Positions 1 through 9,205 of a stretch of 64,000 nucleotides of DNA are shown in pieces; within the stretch, counting starts at the first letter, position 1, and every line of letters begins with the position of its first letter. The DNA is from Paracoccus sp. M683 (GTDB taxonomy: Bacteria; Pseudomonadota; Alphaproteobacteria; Rhodobacterales; Rhodobacteraceae). A program made the position numbers and the translations under genes. The stretch lies in the NCBI RefSeq assembly GCF_007096355.1, contig NZ_VKDF01000001.1, positions 586,871 to 650,870 on the forward strand, given 5' to 3'. The notes beneath the pieces are model-generated. The model ran no database searches. It saw only the letters and a program-made list of their open reading frames with translations, and was not told where the DNA came from.

Positions 1-899
1 GCCTGTCGCTGACCCGCCGCTTTCACCGCGCGCCCGCCGGGGATAACCCGCTGATCCGGCTGGATCAGGCAATGGGGCGGCAGGCCGAACCCGTTTCGGC
101 CAAGGACGCGCCCGAGGTGATCCAGTCCCGCGCCGCGCTGGCCGAGCCGGTACAGGACCCGACCGACTGGCTGCCCGGCCTGACCGCTGATCTGTGTGAC
201 CAGATGGCCGCCCGCGATCTGGGCTGTCGGCGGCTGATCCTGTCGGTCTTTCGCGTCGATGGCGAGCGGCGCGATATCACCGTCGCCACCGCCGCCCCGT
301 CACGCGAGGCCGCGCATCTGCTGCGTCTTTTCGATGGCCGGCTGGACCGGCTGGACCCCGACTATGGCTTTGACCTGATCACCCTGACGGCGCGCGCGGT
401 CGAGCCTTTGGCCGCCGCCCAGCCCGGCCTCGATGGCCGCGTGGACGAGGCTCTGCACCTGTCGCGGCTGATCGACCGGCTGTCCTCGCGCTTTGGCGCG
501 GGCGCGATCAGCCGCCCCGCGCTGGCCGCCCATCACATCCCCGAACGCGCGCAGACGGGTGGCGCGCTGATCGAGGCCGAGGCCCCGCCGCCGCCCGACA
601 TGCCCACTCGTCCCATCCGCCTGCTGACCCCGCCCGAGGAAATCCGCGTCCTCTATGCCATCCCCGAGGGTCCGCCCGCGCAATTCATCTGGCGACGACA
701 GACGCTGCGGGTGGCGCGCTATGCCGGGCCGGAACGGATCGCGCCGGAATGGTGGCACGACCGGCCCGGCACGCGGCTGCGCGACTATTTCCGCATCGAG
801 GACGCGCAGGGGCGGCGGCTGTGGATTTTCCGCGAGGGACTGGCGCATGACGGGCGCGGCGGGCCTCCGCGCTGGTTCCTGCATGGGGTATTCGCCTGA
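1..899 (+). CDS. imuB: ImuB, DNA polymerase Y-family-like protein (C-terminal part)
   Basis: This is the C-terminal part of ImuB, the inactive Y-family polymerase relative that bridges DnaE2 to the sliding clamp in the ImuA-ImuB-DnaE2 translesion synthesis complex. The gene runs off the left edge. The frame is open from base 3, so about 298 residues are visible and the palm and finger domains are missing. What is seen is the linker after the little-finger region (LTRRF near the edge) and the terminal domain with PEEIRVLYAIPEG and a tryptophan-rich tail (FIWRR, PEWW, RWFLHG), which I recognise from ImuB C-termini. Its stop overlaps the dnaE2 start as TGATG at 897-901, indicating translational coupling. 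imuA and any LexA box would lie to the left. The call rests on the tail plus the dnaE2 neighbour. Confidence 0.85.
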   Translation, partial: LSLTRRFHRAPAGDNPLIRLDQAMGRQAEPVSAKDAPEVIQSRAALAEPVQDPTDWLPGLTADLCDQMAARDLGCRRLILSVFRVDGERRDITVATAAPSREAAHLLRLFDGRLDRLDPDYGFDLITLTARAVEPLAAAQPGLDGRVDEALHLSRLIDRLSSRFGAGAISRPALAAHHIPERAQTGGALIEAEAPPPPDMPTRPIRLLTPPEEIRVLYAIPEGPPAQFIWRRQTLRVARYAGPERIAPEWWHDRPGTRLRDYFRIEDAQGRRLWIFREGLAHDGRGGPPRWFLHGVFA

Positions 900-3800
900 T
901 GCCCGATAATGAACGCCCGCGTCCGCGCCTGATCCTTGGCGATGACCTGCCCGCCAATCCCCGCGCCGATTTCGTCGAACTGGGCGTGACCAGCGCCTTT
1001 TCCTTCCTGCATGGCGCGAGCCAAGCGGATGAGCTGGTGCTGGCCGCCCATGCACAGGGCCATGACGCCATCGGCATAGCTGACCAGAACAGCCTTGCCG
1101 GGGTGGTGCGGCTGCATGTGGCGGCGAAAAAGGCGCGGATGCGGCCGGTGATCGGGGCGCGGATCGTGCTGGCGGATGGCACGGGGTTTCTGGCCTATCC
1201 GACCGACCGCGCGGCCTATGGCCGGTTGTCGACGCTGATTTCCAAGGGTCGGATGGCCGATCTGGCGGGCAACTGGCAGGCGAAGGGGGCCTGCGACCTC
1301 AGCCTTGACGATCTGGCCGCCCATGCCGAGGGGCTGCAATTGATCTGGCTGCCGGGACCGGATTTATCGGTGCTGCCCGGCCTTGCGGCGCGGCTGCCGG
1401 GGTTGCGCCATGTCGCGGCAAGCTGGCTGTATCGCGGCGATGACCGGGCGCGGATCAACCGGCTGGACCGGGCGGCGCGGGCGGCTGGCCTGTCGATCAT
1501 GGCCACCAATGACGTACATTACCACGCCCCCGACCGCCGCCCGCTTCAGGACATCATGACCTGCATCCGCGAAAAGACCACCATCGCCCGCGCCGGTTTC
1601 CTGCTGCATGCCAATGCCGAGCGGCACCTGAAATCCCCTGCCCAGATGGCCGAGCTGTTCGCCGAATGGCCCCATGCCATCCGCGCCACGCGCGAGATCG
1701 CCGATGCCTGCGCCTTCTCGCTGGAGGACCTGCGTTATGAATACCCGAACGAGGCCGTGCCCCATGGCCGGACCGCCGATGCGCATCTGGCGGCGCTGAC
1801 ATGGCAGGGCGCGGCCCGGCGCTATCCCGAGGGTGTGCCGGGCGCGGTGCGGGCGACGCTGGAAAAGGAACTGGCGCTGATCGCCAAGAAGAAGATCGCG
1901 CAATATTTCCTGACCATCAACGATATCGTCGGCTTCGCGCGGGGCGAGGGCATCCTGTGCCAAGGCCGGGGCTCGGCGGCCAATAGCGCGGTTTGCTACA
2001 TGCTGGGGATCACCCCGGTCGATCCCTCGAAATTCGACCTGCTGTTCGAACGCTTCATCAGCGAGGACCGCGACGAGCCGCCCGATATCGACGTGGATTT
2101 CGAACATGAGCGCCGGGAAGAGGTGATCCAGCACATCTATGACCGCTATGGCCGCCATCGCGCGGGGCTGTGCGCGACGGTGATCCATTACCGCCCCCGC
2201 AGCGCCATCCGCGAGGTCGGCAAGGCGATGGGCCTGTCCGAGGATGTGACCAGCGCGCTGGCCAATACCATCTGGGGCAACCGGGGCAGCAGCATGGGCG
2301 AGGGCGAGGCCGACCAGGCCGGGCTGGCGCTGGACGATCCGCATCTGGCCCGCACCGTGCGGCTGGCCGAGCAGATGATCGGCATGCCGCGCCATCTGTC
2401 GCAGCATGTCGGCGGCTTCATCCTGACCGAGGGGCCGCTGACGGCAACCGTGCCCATCGGCAATGGCGCGATGGCGGACCGCAGCTTCATCGAATGGGAC
2501 AAGGACGATATCGACGCGCTTCAGATCCTGAAGGTCGATGTGCTGGCGCTTGGGATGCTGACCTGCATCCGCAAATGTTTCGACCTGATCGCGGCGCATC
2601 ATGGTCAGCGCTGGACCTTGGCATCGGTGCCGCAGGACGACCCGGAAACCTATGACATGCTGTGCCGGGGCGACAGCGTGGGGGTGTTTCAGGTCGAAAG
2701 CCGGGCGCAGATGAACATGCTGCCGCGCCTGCAACCGCGCGTCTTCTATGATCTGGTGATCGAGGTCGCCATCGTCCGTCCCGGTCCGATTCAGGGCGAT
2801 ATGGTCCATCCCTATCTGCGGCGCAGGAATGGCGAGGAACCCGAGGATTATCCCAGCCCGGCGCCTCCGCATGACCCGAATGAGCTGCGCAAGATCCTGT
2901 CGCGCACCAAGGGCGTGCCGATCTTTCAGGAACAGGCGATGAGGATCGCCATGGTCGCCGCCCAGTTCAATTCGCGCGAGGCGAATGAATTGCGCAAGGC
3001 GATGGCCACCTTCCGGTCACGCGGGACCATCGGCGCGCTGGAGGAAAAGATGGTCGAGCGGATGATCCAGCGCGGCTATGACCCCGATTTCGCGCGGCGC
3101 TGTTTCGACCAGATCAAGGGCTTTGGCGAATATGGCTTTCCCGAAAGCCACGCGGCGGCATTCGCGCATCTGGTCTATGTCTCGTCCTGGCTGAAGCGCT
3201 GGTATCCGGCGGCCTTTGCCGCAGCGCTGCTGAATGCGCAGCCGATGGGGTTCTATGCGCCTGCGCAGATCGTGCGGGATGCGCGCGAACATGGGGTCAC
3301 GGTGCTGGATGCGGATGTGAACCTGTCGGATTGGGACAATACGTTAGAGCCCTGCGCCGAGGGTCATGACACAACCGCCTGTGCGCAGCACAGGCAGCGC
3401 CCGTCCTCATTCGCCTTGCGCCTTGGCCTGCGCCAGATCGACGGGCTGGCCGAGGCCCCGGCCCATCGCATCATGGCCGCGCGTGACACCCCCTTCGCCT
3501 CGCTCGATGCGCTGAAAACCGCCGCCCGGCTGGACAGCCGCAGCATCCGCCAGATCGCCGCCGCCGATGCCTGCCGCTCGATGGGTTTGGACCGGCGGGC
3601 GGCGCTATGGGACGCCCGCGCGCTGAAGGACGCGCCCGATCTGCCGCTGTTCCGCGACCGCGACGAAGGTGAGGAAACCCCCGTCAACCTGCCCGCCATG
3701 CCGCTGTGCGAACATGTCGTGGCCGATTACCAGACCCTGCGCCTGTCGCTGAAATCCCATCCGATGCGGTTTCTGCGCGCCAGTATGACGCGGCAGGGAT

Positions 3801-4222
3801 ACACGGCGGCCTCGGATATCGCATCGCGTGGCAATGGCGCGCGGCTGCGCATGGCCGGGATCGTGCTGATCCGCCAGCGGCCCGGCAGCGCCAAGGGCGT
3901 CTGCTTCATCACGCTTGAGGACGAGACCGGCGTGGCCAATCTGGTCGTCTGGCCCAAGGTCTTTGCCACCTTCCGCAAGGTGGTGATGACGGCGCGGCTG
4001 CTGGATGTCACCGGCTATCTGCAACGCGATCCGAAATCCGGCGTCACCCATCTGGTCGCCACCGCGCTGGCCGACCGCACCGATGCGCTGGCGCGGCTGG
4101 CCGATGATGCGATGCGGCCACCGCTGGCCCATGCCGATGAGGTCGCCCGCCCCATCCCCGCCGCCCGCCAGCGCCATCCGCGCGATGTGCAGATCATTCC
4201 GAAATCACGCGATTTTCACTAA
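899..4222 (+). CDS. dnaE2: Error-prone DNA polymerase DnaE2 (ImuC)
   Basis: DnaE2 is a C-family polymerase alpha subunit that carries out damage-induced mutagenic translesion synthesis with ImuA and ImuB. The 1107-residue length is normal for the family (about 1050-1100). An N-terminal PHP domain (about residues 20-260) includes NDVHYHAPDRRPLQDIM. The palm carries the catalytic acidic motif PDIDVDFE with Asp at about 396, 398 and 400. A helix-hairpin-helix stretch follows at GFGEYGFPESHAAAFA. The C-terminal OB fold contains GVCFITLEDETGVANLVVWP, and the protein ends in the family-typical PKSRDFH. The start ATG overlaps the imuB stop. The gene ends tail-to-tail with the TRAP permease gene, sharing 4 bases (4219-4222). 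Regulation is probably by LexA upstream of imuA, outside the window. Confidence 0.96.
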   Translation: MPDNERPRPRLILGDDLPANPRADFVELGVTSAFSFLHGASQADELVLAAHAQGHDAIGIADQNSLAGVVRLHVAAKKARMRPVIGARIVLADGTGFLAYPTDRAAYGRLSTLISKGRMADLAGNWQAKGACDLSLDDLAAHAEGLQLIWLPGPDLSVLPGLAARLPGLRHVAASWLYRGDDRARINRLDRAARAAGLSIMATNDVHYHAPDRRPLQDIMTCIREKTTIARAGFLLHANAERHLKSPAQMAELFAEWPHAIRATREIADACAFSLEDLRYEYPNEAVPHGRTADAHLAALTWQGAARRYPEGVPGAVRATLEKELALIAKKKIAQYFLTINDIVGFARGEGILCQGRGSAANSAVCYMLGITPVDPSKFDLLFERFISEDRDEPPDIDVDFEHERREEVIQHIYDRYGRHRAGLCATVIHYRPRSAIREVGKAMGLSEDVTSALANTIWGNRGSSMGEGEADQAGLALDDPHLARTVRLAEQMIGMPRHLSQHVGGFILTEGPLTATVPIGNGAMADRSFIEWDKDDIDALQILKVDVLALGMLTCIRKCFDLIAAHHGQRWTLASVPQDDPETYDMLCRGDSVGVFQVESRAQMNMLPRLQPRVFYDLVIEVAIVRPGPIQGDMVHPYLRRRNGEEPEDYPSPAPPHDPNELRKILSRTKGVPIFQEQAMRIAMVAAQFNSREANELRKAMATFRSRGTIGALEEKMVERMIQRGYDPDFARRCFDQIKGFGEYGFPESHAAAFAHLVYVSSWLKRWYPAAFAAALLNAQPMGFYAPAQIVRDAREHGVTVLDADVNLSDWDNTLEPCAEGHDTTACAQHRQRPSSFALRLGLRQIDGLAEAPAHRIMAARDTPFASLDALKTAARLDSRSIRQIAAADACRSMGLDRRAALWDARALKDAPDLPLFRDRDEGEETPVNLPAMPLCEHVVADYQTLRLSLKSHPMRFLRASMTRQGYTAASDIASRGNGARLRMAGIVLIRQRPGSAKGVCFITLEDETGVANLVVWPKVFATFRKVVMTARLLDVTGYLQRDPKSGVTHLVATALADRTDALARLADDAMRPPLAHADEVARPIPAARQRHPRDVQIIPKSRDFH

Positions 4223-6045
4223 ATCGCTGCCAATAACGGGCGGGCGAACAGCACCAGAAACCCGGCCAGCGCGAACAGGACCGTGCGCCAGATCCGCCGC
4301 TCGGCGATCAGCGCGTGGGAAATCAGGCCCGTTCCGATGGCGATCTCACCCGCCGCCAACAGTGCCTGTCCCGGCGTCTCGGCCAGCGCAATCACCTGCG
4401 GATTGGCAACCATGCCCAGCGGGATCAGATACAGACCCACGCCCAGCGCCATCGCCGTCAGCGCCACCTTGACCCAGTTTTCACCCACCATCCCGGCGGC
4501 GATGAATACCGCGCCCGCAACAGGCGGCGTGATGGTCGACAGAAGCGCGAACCAGAAGACGAACAGATGCGCCTGCAAGGGTGACAACCCCAGTTGCACC
4601 AGCGCCGGCCCCGCGACGGACACGCAGATGACATAGGCGGCGGTGGTCGGCACCTCCATCCCCAAGACAAGACAGGCCAGCGCCGTCAACAGAAGCGAGG
4701 GCCACAGCATCCCGCCCGATGCCGACAGGATCAGCGAGGTGATCTTGACCCCAAGCCCCGTCACCGCCAGCACGCCGATGATGATGGATGCACACAGGAT
4801 GATCGCCGCGATCATGGCGACCTGACGGGCAGAGTTCAGCAAAGCCTCTTCCAGCCGCATGCCGGCACGGCGCAGGTCCAGCCGGAAATCGGCGCCGAAA
4901 AACAACAGCGCCGTGGCCGCGATGATCGACAGGCAGGCGGCGAATTGCGGGGTATAGCCAAGGCCGAACATGGCCACCATCAGGATGGTGAAGGGGATCA
5001 GGAAGAACCCCGAGGTGACGATCACCGCGCGCCGGTCAGGCCGATCCTCGGACGCGATCCCTTTCAGGTCATAGCGCCGGGCATAGGCGTCGATTCCGAT
5101 CCACACGACCAGAAAATACAGCAAAGCCGGCAGCGTCGCGGCCATCACGATGCCGGTATAGGGCACGCCCGTCAGTTCAACCATGACAAAGGCCCCGGCC
5201 CCCATCAGCGGCGGCATGATCTGCCCCCCGGACGAGGCTACGGCCTCGACCGCGGCGGCGATGCGCTTGGGGTATCCAAGCCGCACCATGGCCGGCATGG
5301 TTACGGCGCCCGTAGAGGCAACATTGGCCGAGGCTGACCCCGAGATCGACCCGAACAGCGCCGAGGCCAGCACGCTGACCTTGGCCGCCCCGCCGCGCAA
5401 CCGGCCTGCGGCAGCGGCGGCAAGGTTCATGAAGCCCTGCCCGGCCTCGCCCGCATTCAGCACCGCACCGAAGATGACAAAGATCGACACCACGCCCACC
5501 GACACACCGGTCAGCGTGCCCCAGATGCCGCCTTCGGCCAGTGTCAGCGTGCCCATCAGGCTTGGCAGGGGCAGTGGCGCATGACCAAACTCGCCGGGGA
5601 TATGCTGGCCCCAGAAGGCATAGGCCAGCGCCAGCGCCGCAACGATAGGCAGCGGCCAGCCAATCGCGCGGCGCGCGGCCTCCAGCACGGCGATCAGAAG
5701 GACGGCACCGACCGCATATTGAAACGGGGTTTCGACGAAACCGTATTGATCGGCCAGCGCATCGGCATTCCACGCGATCCAGCAGGCAGCGGCGGTGCCA
5801 AGCGCGCCCAGAACCCAACCACCGATCCGCAACAGCGGCGGCTGCGGGGCGGCAAAGACAAAGATCCAGGGCAGGATCAGCGCCATATGCAGCGGGCGGG
5901 CGACCAGATTTGGCGTCAGGCCATAGAAGATCAGCCCAAGATGAAAGGCGACCAGCAGCGCGGCGGCCGACAGAGCGATAACGCGGCCCGCAGGATTCGC
6001 AGCGGCATGATCGGGCGCGGCGGTGTCAACTTGGTCTGGATTCAA
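4219..6045 (-). CDS. TRAP transporter fused permease (4TM/12TM, TAXI type)
   Basis: This is the inner-membrane permease of a TAXI-type tripartite ATP-independent periplasmic transporter, with the small (DctQ-like) and large (DctM-like) subunits fused in one chain. The protein of about 608 residues is almost continuously hydrophobic, with the DctM signature segments SGSASANVASTGAVTMPAM and GMEVPTTAAYVI. The frame stays open up to 6108, but I prefer the TTG at 6043-6045. It is preceded by AGGA about 9 bases upstream, while the extra 21 residues further upstream are not family-like. The TAXI binding-protein gene lies 110 bases upstream on the same strand, so the two form one transport operon. 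The substrate is unknown; TAXI systems often carry organic acids or glutamate. The 3' end overlaps the convergent dnaE2 stop by 4 bases. Confidence 0.92.
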   Translation of the reverse strand: MNPDQVDTAAPDHAAANPAGRVIALSAAALLVAFHLGLIFYGLTPNLVARPLHMALILPWIFVFAAPQPPLLRIGGWVLGALGTAAACWIAWNADALADQYGFVETPFQYAVGAVLLIAVLEAARRAIGWPLPIVAALALAYAFWGQHIPGEFGHAPLPLPSLMGTLTLAEGGIWGTLTGVSVGVVSIFVIFGAVLNAGEAGQGFMNLAAAAAGRLRGGAAKVSVLASALFGSISGSASANVASTGAVTMPAMVRLGYPKRIAAAVEAVASSGGQIMPPLMGAGAFVMVELTGVPYTGIVMAATLPALLYFLVVWIGIDAYARRYDLKGIASEDRPDRRAVIVTSGFFLIPFTILMVAMFGLGYTPQFAACLSIIAATALLFFGADFRLDLRRAGMRLEEALLNSARQVAMIAAIILCASIIIGVLAVTGLGVKITSLILSASGGMLWPSLLLTALACLVLGMEVPTTAAYVICVSVAGPALVQLGLSPLQAHLFVFWFALLSTITPPVAGAVFIAAGMVGENWVKVALTAMALGVGLYLIPLGMVANPQVIALAETPGQALLAAGEIAIGTGLISHALIAERRIWRTVLFALAGFLVLFARPLLAAI

Positions 6046-6155
6046 GGGGCTGGTTCCTTGCTGCGGTATCGGCGCGCCCGGCCTAAAGGCGGGGGCCGCG
6101 CCATGCAAGCGGCCAGCCCGAAAGGACCGGCCGCTGCCTGTTGTCGTGCCCTCTC

Positions 6156-7103
6156 TTATCCGCCCGTGGCGACGCCGGCCTCGTCATAATACCGTTTGGC
6201 GCCCGGATGCAGGGTGCCGATACCGGCGACCTGATCGGGGCTGACGCCCGCCCACCATGCGGCAGTTTCGGCCAGCTTTTCACGGGTTTCCCAGAAATCC
6301 TTGGTCAGCTGATAGGCGGTTTCCTCGTCCATCGCCGTGGTGGTAAAGGCCACGACCGGCAGACCGGTGGTTACAATCGCCTCGGTCTGACCGGGATAGG
6401 TTTCAGCCGGAATTTCCACCCGCGCCTGGCCGGTCTGTGTGACCTGTTCATCGCTCAGCGACAGGATGCGCACGCCGGTGCCTGCCGCCGCCTCGATGAT
6501 ATTCGGCGCGGGCCAGCTGCTGGCGGAAACAAAGGCGTCGATCTGGCCGTTCTTCAGTGCATCACCGGCATTGGACAGTTCGGCATCGGCGATCTTGACC
6601 TTGTCCATCAGCCCGAACAGGTTCAGGTATTTCTCGCCCTCGGTCGCGCTGAAGGTGCCCTTGCCCAGAAGCACGCTTTTGCCTTCCAGCTGGCCCATGT
6701 CGGTGCCGCCTTCAGTGCCCGACAGAACGAAATGCATGGTCAGCGAGGGGATCGGGAACAGCGCCCGGATTTCGGCGAATTTGGCATCGCCCTTGCCCTC
6801 GAAAGCCGCCGCACCGGCCTGCGCATCGGCCACAAGCGGGGGCGGCGCGGTAAAGATATAATCCCCGCCGCGTGCCCGAACCTCCATCACGTTCTGCACC
6901 GAGCCCTGGCTTTCCTCGACCGTCAGGATCAGATTGCCGTCTGACGCGGTCTTGACGGCCTCGGCCAGTTCGACCCCCATCTGGTAATAGGACGTGCCGG
7001 TCTTGGCTGATTTATAGGTCAGCTGAGTCTGGGCCTGCGCGGGCAGTGCAAAGGCAAGCGCGGCCAGCGCAGCAGCGGCCATTTGGCGGTGAAATGTCAT
7101 CAT
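6156..7103 (-). CDS. TAXI family TRAP transporter solute-binding protein
   Basis: This is the periplasmic substrate-binding subunit that works with the fused permease immediately downstream. A signal peptide (MMTFHRQMAAAALAALAFAL, then PAQA) is followed by the TAXI hallmark KTGTSYYQMGVELAEAV near the mature N-terminus. The 315-residue length fits the family (about 310-330). The frame is open further upstream, but the start is placed at 7103 because GGAGGAAT lies just before two adjacent ATGs at 7103 and 7100. The second ATG has the better 6-base spacing, so the true start may be 7100. Only 59 bases separate it from the end of the T6SS kinase gene on the same strand, and I see no strong terminator there, so read-through from the secretion operon is possible. 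The ligand cannot be read from the sequence. Confidence 0.92.
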   Translation of the reverse strand: MMTFHRQMAAAALAALAFALPAQAQTQLTYKSAKTGTSYYQMGVELAEAVKTASDGNLILTVEESQGSVQNVMEVRARGGDYIFTAPPPLVADAQAGAAAFEGKGDAKFAEIRALFPIPSLTMHFVLSGTEGGTDMGQLEGKSVLLGKGTFSATEGEKYLNLFGLMDKVKIADAELSNAGDALKNGQIDAFVSASSWPAPNIIEAAAGTGVRILSLSDEQVTQTGQARVEIPAETYPGQTEAIVTTGLPVVAFTTTAMDEETAYQLTKDFWETREKLAETAAWWAGVSPDQVAGIGTLHPGAKRYYDEAGVATGG

Positions 7104-7162
7104 ATTCCTCCCTTTATTGGTCTTTGGGCCAGATTTCATAGAAGATGCAGGATGTTCAAGTC

Positions 7163-9205
7163 TTACTGAACCGACGGGGTCAGTTCAAAAAAGCCGATAT
7201 CGGCGGCGGCAAAACCGCCGGTCTTGGCAATCTCGTCCATGACCTGCGGCAAAATCCGTTCAGATGCGGCGCCAGTCGAGGCGCCTGTGGCCGCGATCAG
7301 CGGATTGCGGCTGGCCAGCGCAACGATCAGTTGCGGGCTGGGTTCGCCAAGCCCCTGCAAGGCAAGGCCGAAGCTGAAGGTGAAACTGCCATCCGCCTGC
7401 GCGGTCAGGCGCGACGACAGGTCATGCAGCCCGCCATCGGCTGCCACCAGAAACAGCCAGATCGTACGGCCCTGCGCGTCACGCACGCGGCCGGCGACGG
7501 TGCCGCCTTCTGACAGGCTGGCGGCATCCAGCGACATCACGGGCGGACGCTCGGCCCGGCCTTGCAGCCTGCGGACGAAATCGACAGCCGTGCATTGTTC
7601 GGGGGTGACACGGCTGGCGATCAGTTCCGGCCGGGCCGAGAAACGGCTGCCATAGGCATCAAGCAGCGGGCCATAGTCGATCTCGCGGTCGGCCAATGCG
7701 GCCAGCTTGCCGGCATCCATCCCCGACACCGTCCGCTGCACCTGTGCGCAGGCCCCAAGGTCGAATTCCGCCAGAAATCCCTCGCGCGTGGTCAGGTCGC
7801 GGGGCGGCAGCATCGGACCATCGCCTGCCCCGTCACCCTGCCCCGAGGCGGTGATCACCGGCGGGGACGGCGGCGCCTGCTTGCCGCCAAAGACCGCCCA
7901 GCCCCCCAGACCCAGCAACAGCAACGCCACCCCTGCGGCGGCGATGGGCATCCATCTGGGCATCGCCTTCAGCGGCGTCCTTCGGCTCGGCTCGGCGGTC
8001 GGGTCGGGCATCGCGGGGACCGGGCCGAAGGGGCTGTCCGAGGTATGCTCGACCCCATGGGTCGAGGTCGCCTGCCCCAATGAGCCCGTCACCAACCGGC
8101 CAGAGGCTGCGGACTCTTGCCCCCAAAGCGGCATGCGATAGCGCAGCGGGATGCGGGTCGGATCCTCGACCATATCCGCCACATCCCGCATCGAGGCGGG
8201 CCGCGCCTTTGGGTCGGGTTCCAACATGTATTGAAGCAGCGGAAAGATCTCGTGCGGCAGGCCGGTCAGGTCGGGGATCCCGCGCCGGGCCTCGACCGCC
8301 TCGACCGCAGATCCGCCCATGTCCAGCGCCTTGCCGCGCAAGACCGCCGCCACCATCAGCGCCATGCCATAGATATCGGCGGCGGGGCCGATCTCGCCAC
8401 CGTAATGGCCCAGCTGCTCGGGCGAGACATATTTGAACTTGCCGGCAAAGCGGCCAGCCAGCGTGCCCTCGCCGAAATCAACGGCGCGGGCAATGCCAAA
8501 GTCGATCAGCACCGCGTCCTCGATCCGATTGGCGCGCAGCATCACATTGTCGGGCGACAGGTCGCGATGGGTCACGCCGCGGGTATGGGCCTTGCCCAGA
8601 CCATGCGCCAGCCGCCCCATCAGATGCAGCGCCGAATCAGGCCGGACCGGACCGAAACTATCGACCTGGTCCCACAGCGTATTGCCGTTGATATATTCCA
8701 TGATCAGGCAGTAACGGCCCAGCCCCTGATCCAGAACAAAGTTGTGGTATCGCACGATGGCGCTGTCATTCAGCTGGCCCAGAATCCGGGCCTCGCGCTT
8801 GAACAGCTGGACGATTCCGTCATCGCTGGCCAGGCTGGGCAGCACGATCTTGACCGCCACCGGATCGCCGGTGAACACGTTCTCGGCCTTGTAGACCTCG
8901 CCCATGCCGCCCGCCGACAGCATCCGCTGGATGCGGTAGTTGTTGTTGATAAGAACGCCGGTTTCCACCACGCGATTGGCCGGAGACCCGCCCGGCGGCG
9001 GAATCCCAAGCGACCCGTCCGGGATCGAGCCGCCGTCGTCGCGGTCCAGCGGCGAGGGGGCGGGCCTGGGCAGGTCGGACAGTCGCGTGCGGTCATCGGC
9101 AGGGGGCGGATCGGACAGTCGCGTGCGATCGTCGGCCGGCGGGCTGGACGACGAGTTCCGCGTCGGGCTCCCTTTCTCGTCACCCTTGTCGCGCTTGCCA
9201 GTCAA
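7163..9205 (-). CDS. ppkA: T6SS-associated Ser/Thr protein kinase (PpkA type)
   Basis: This is a membrane-anchored eukaryote-like Ser/Thr kinase, by position the PpkA kinase that activates type VI secretion through threonine phosphorylation. The 680 residues show a disordered N-terminus (1-80) with a tandem PPADDRTRLSD repeat, a glycine loop SAGGMGEVYKA (97-107), VAVK lysine K119, catalytic HRDLSPDN (213-220, Ser where Lys is usual), DFG 235-237 and SPEQ 261-264. A proline/serine-rich juxtamembrane part has SDSPFG at 389-394. One membrane helix spans about 419-439, followed by a periplasmic domain with two cysteines (486, 538). The start is a TTG overlapping the pppA stop as TTGA, which fits translational coupling, and no ATG lies before residue 95. 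It is the last gene of the tssK-to-ppkA run. Periplasmic signal sensing is an inference. Confidence 0.92.
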   Translation of the reverse strand: MTGKRDKGDEKGSPTRNSSSSPPADDRTRLSDPPPADDRTRLSDLPRPAPSPLDRDDGGSIPDGSLGIPPPGGSPANRVVETGVLINNNYRIQRMLSAGGMGEVYKAENVFTGDPVAVKIVLPSLASDDGIVQLFKREARILGQLNDSAIVRYHNFVLDQGLGRYCLIMEYINGNTLWDQVDSFGPVRPDSALHLMGRLAHGLGKAHTRGVTHRDLSPDNVMLRANRIEDAVLIDFGIARAVDFGEGTLAGRFAGKFKYVSPEQLGHYGGEIGPAADIYGMALMVAAVLRGKALDMGGSAVEAVEARRGIPDLTGLPHEIFPLLQYMLEPDPKARPASMRDVADMVEDPTRIPLRYRMPLWGQESAASGRLVTGSLGQATSTHGVEHTSDSPFGPVPAMPDPTAEPSRRTPLKAMPRWMPIAAAGVALLLLGLGGWAVFGGKQAPPSPPVITASGQGDGAGDGPMLPPRDLTTREGFLAEFDLGACAQVQRTVSGMDAGKLAALADREIDYGPLLDAYGSRFSARPELIASRVTPEQCTAVDFVRRLQGRAERPPVMSLDAASLSEGGTVAGRVRDAQGRTIWLFLVAADGGLHDLSSRLTAQADGSFTFSFGLALQGLGEPSPQLIVALASRNPLIAATGASTGAASERILPQVMDEIAKTGGFAAADIGFFELTPSVQ
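9075..9146 (-). repeat. 36-base tandem duplication encoding PPADDRTRLSD twice
   Basis: Two adjacent, nearly identical 36-base units (starting at 9075 and 9111 on the plus strand, both beginning tcggacagtcgcgtgcg) lie inside the 5' part of the kinase gene. They keep the frame and duplicate a 12-residue segment with DDRTRLSD at residues 25-32 and 37-44. The threonines T28 and T40 have Asp at +4 and Ser at +3. Confidence 0.9.
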
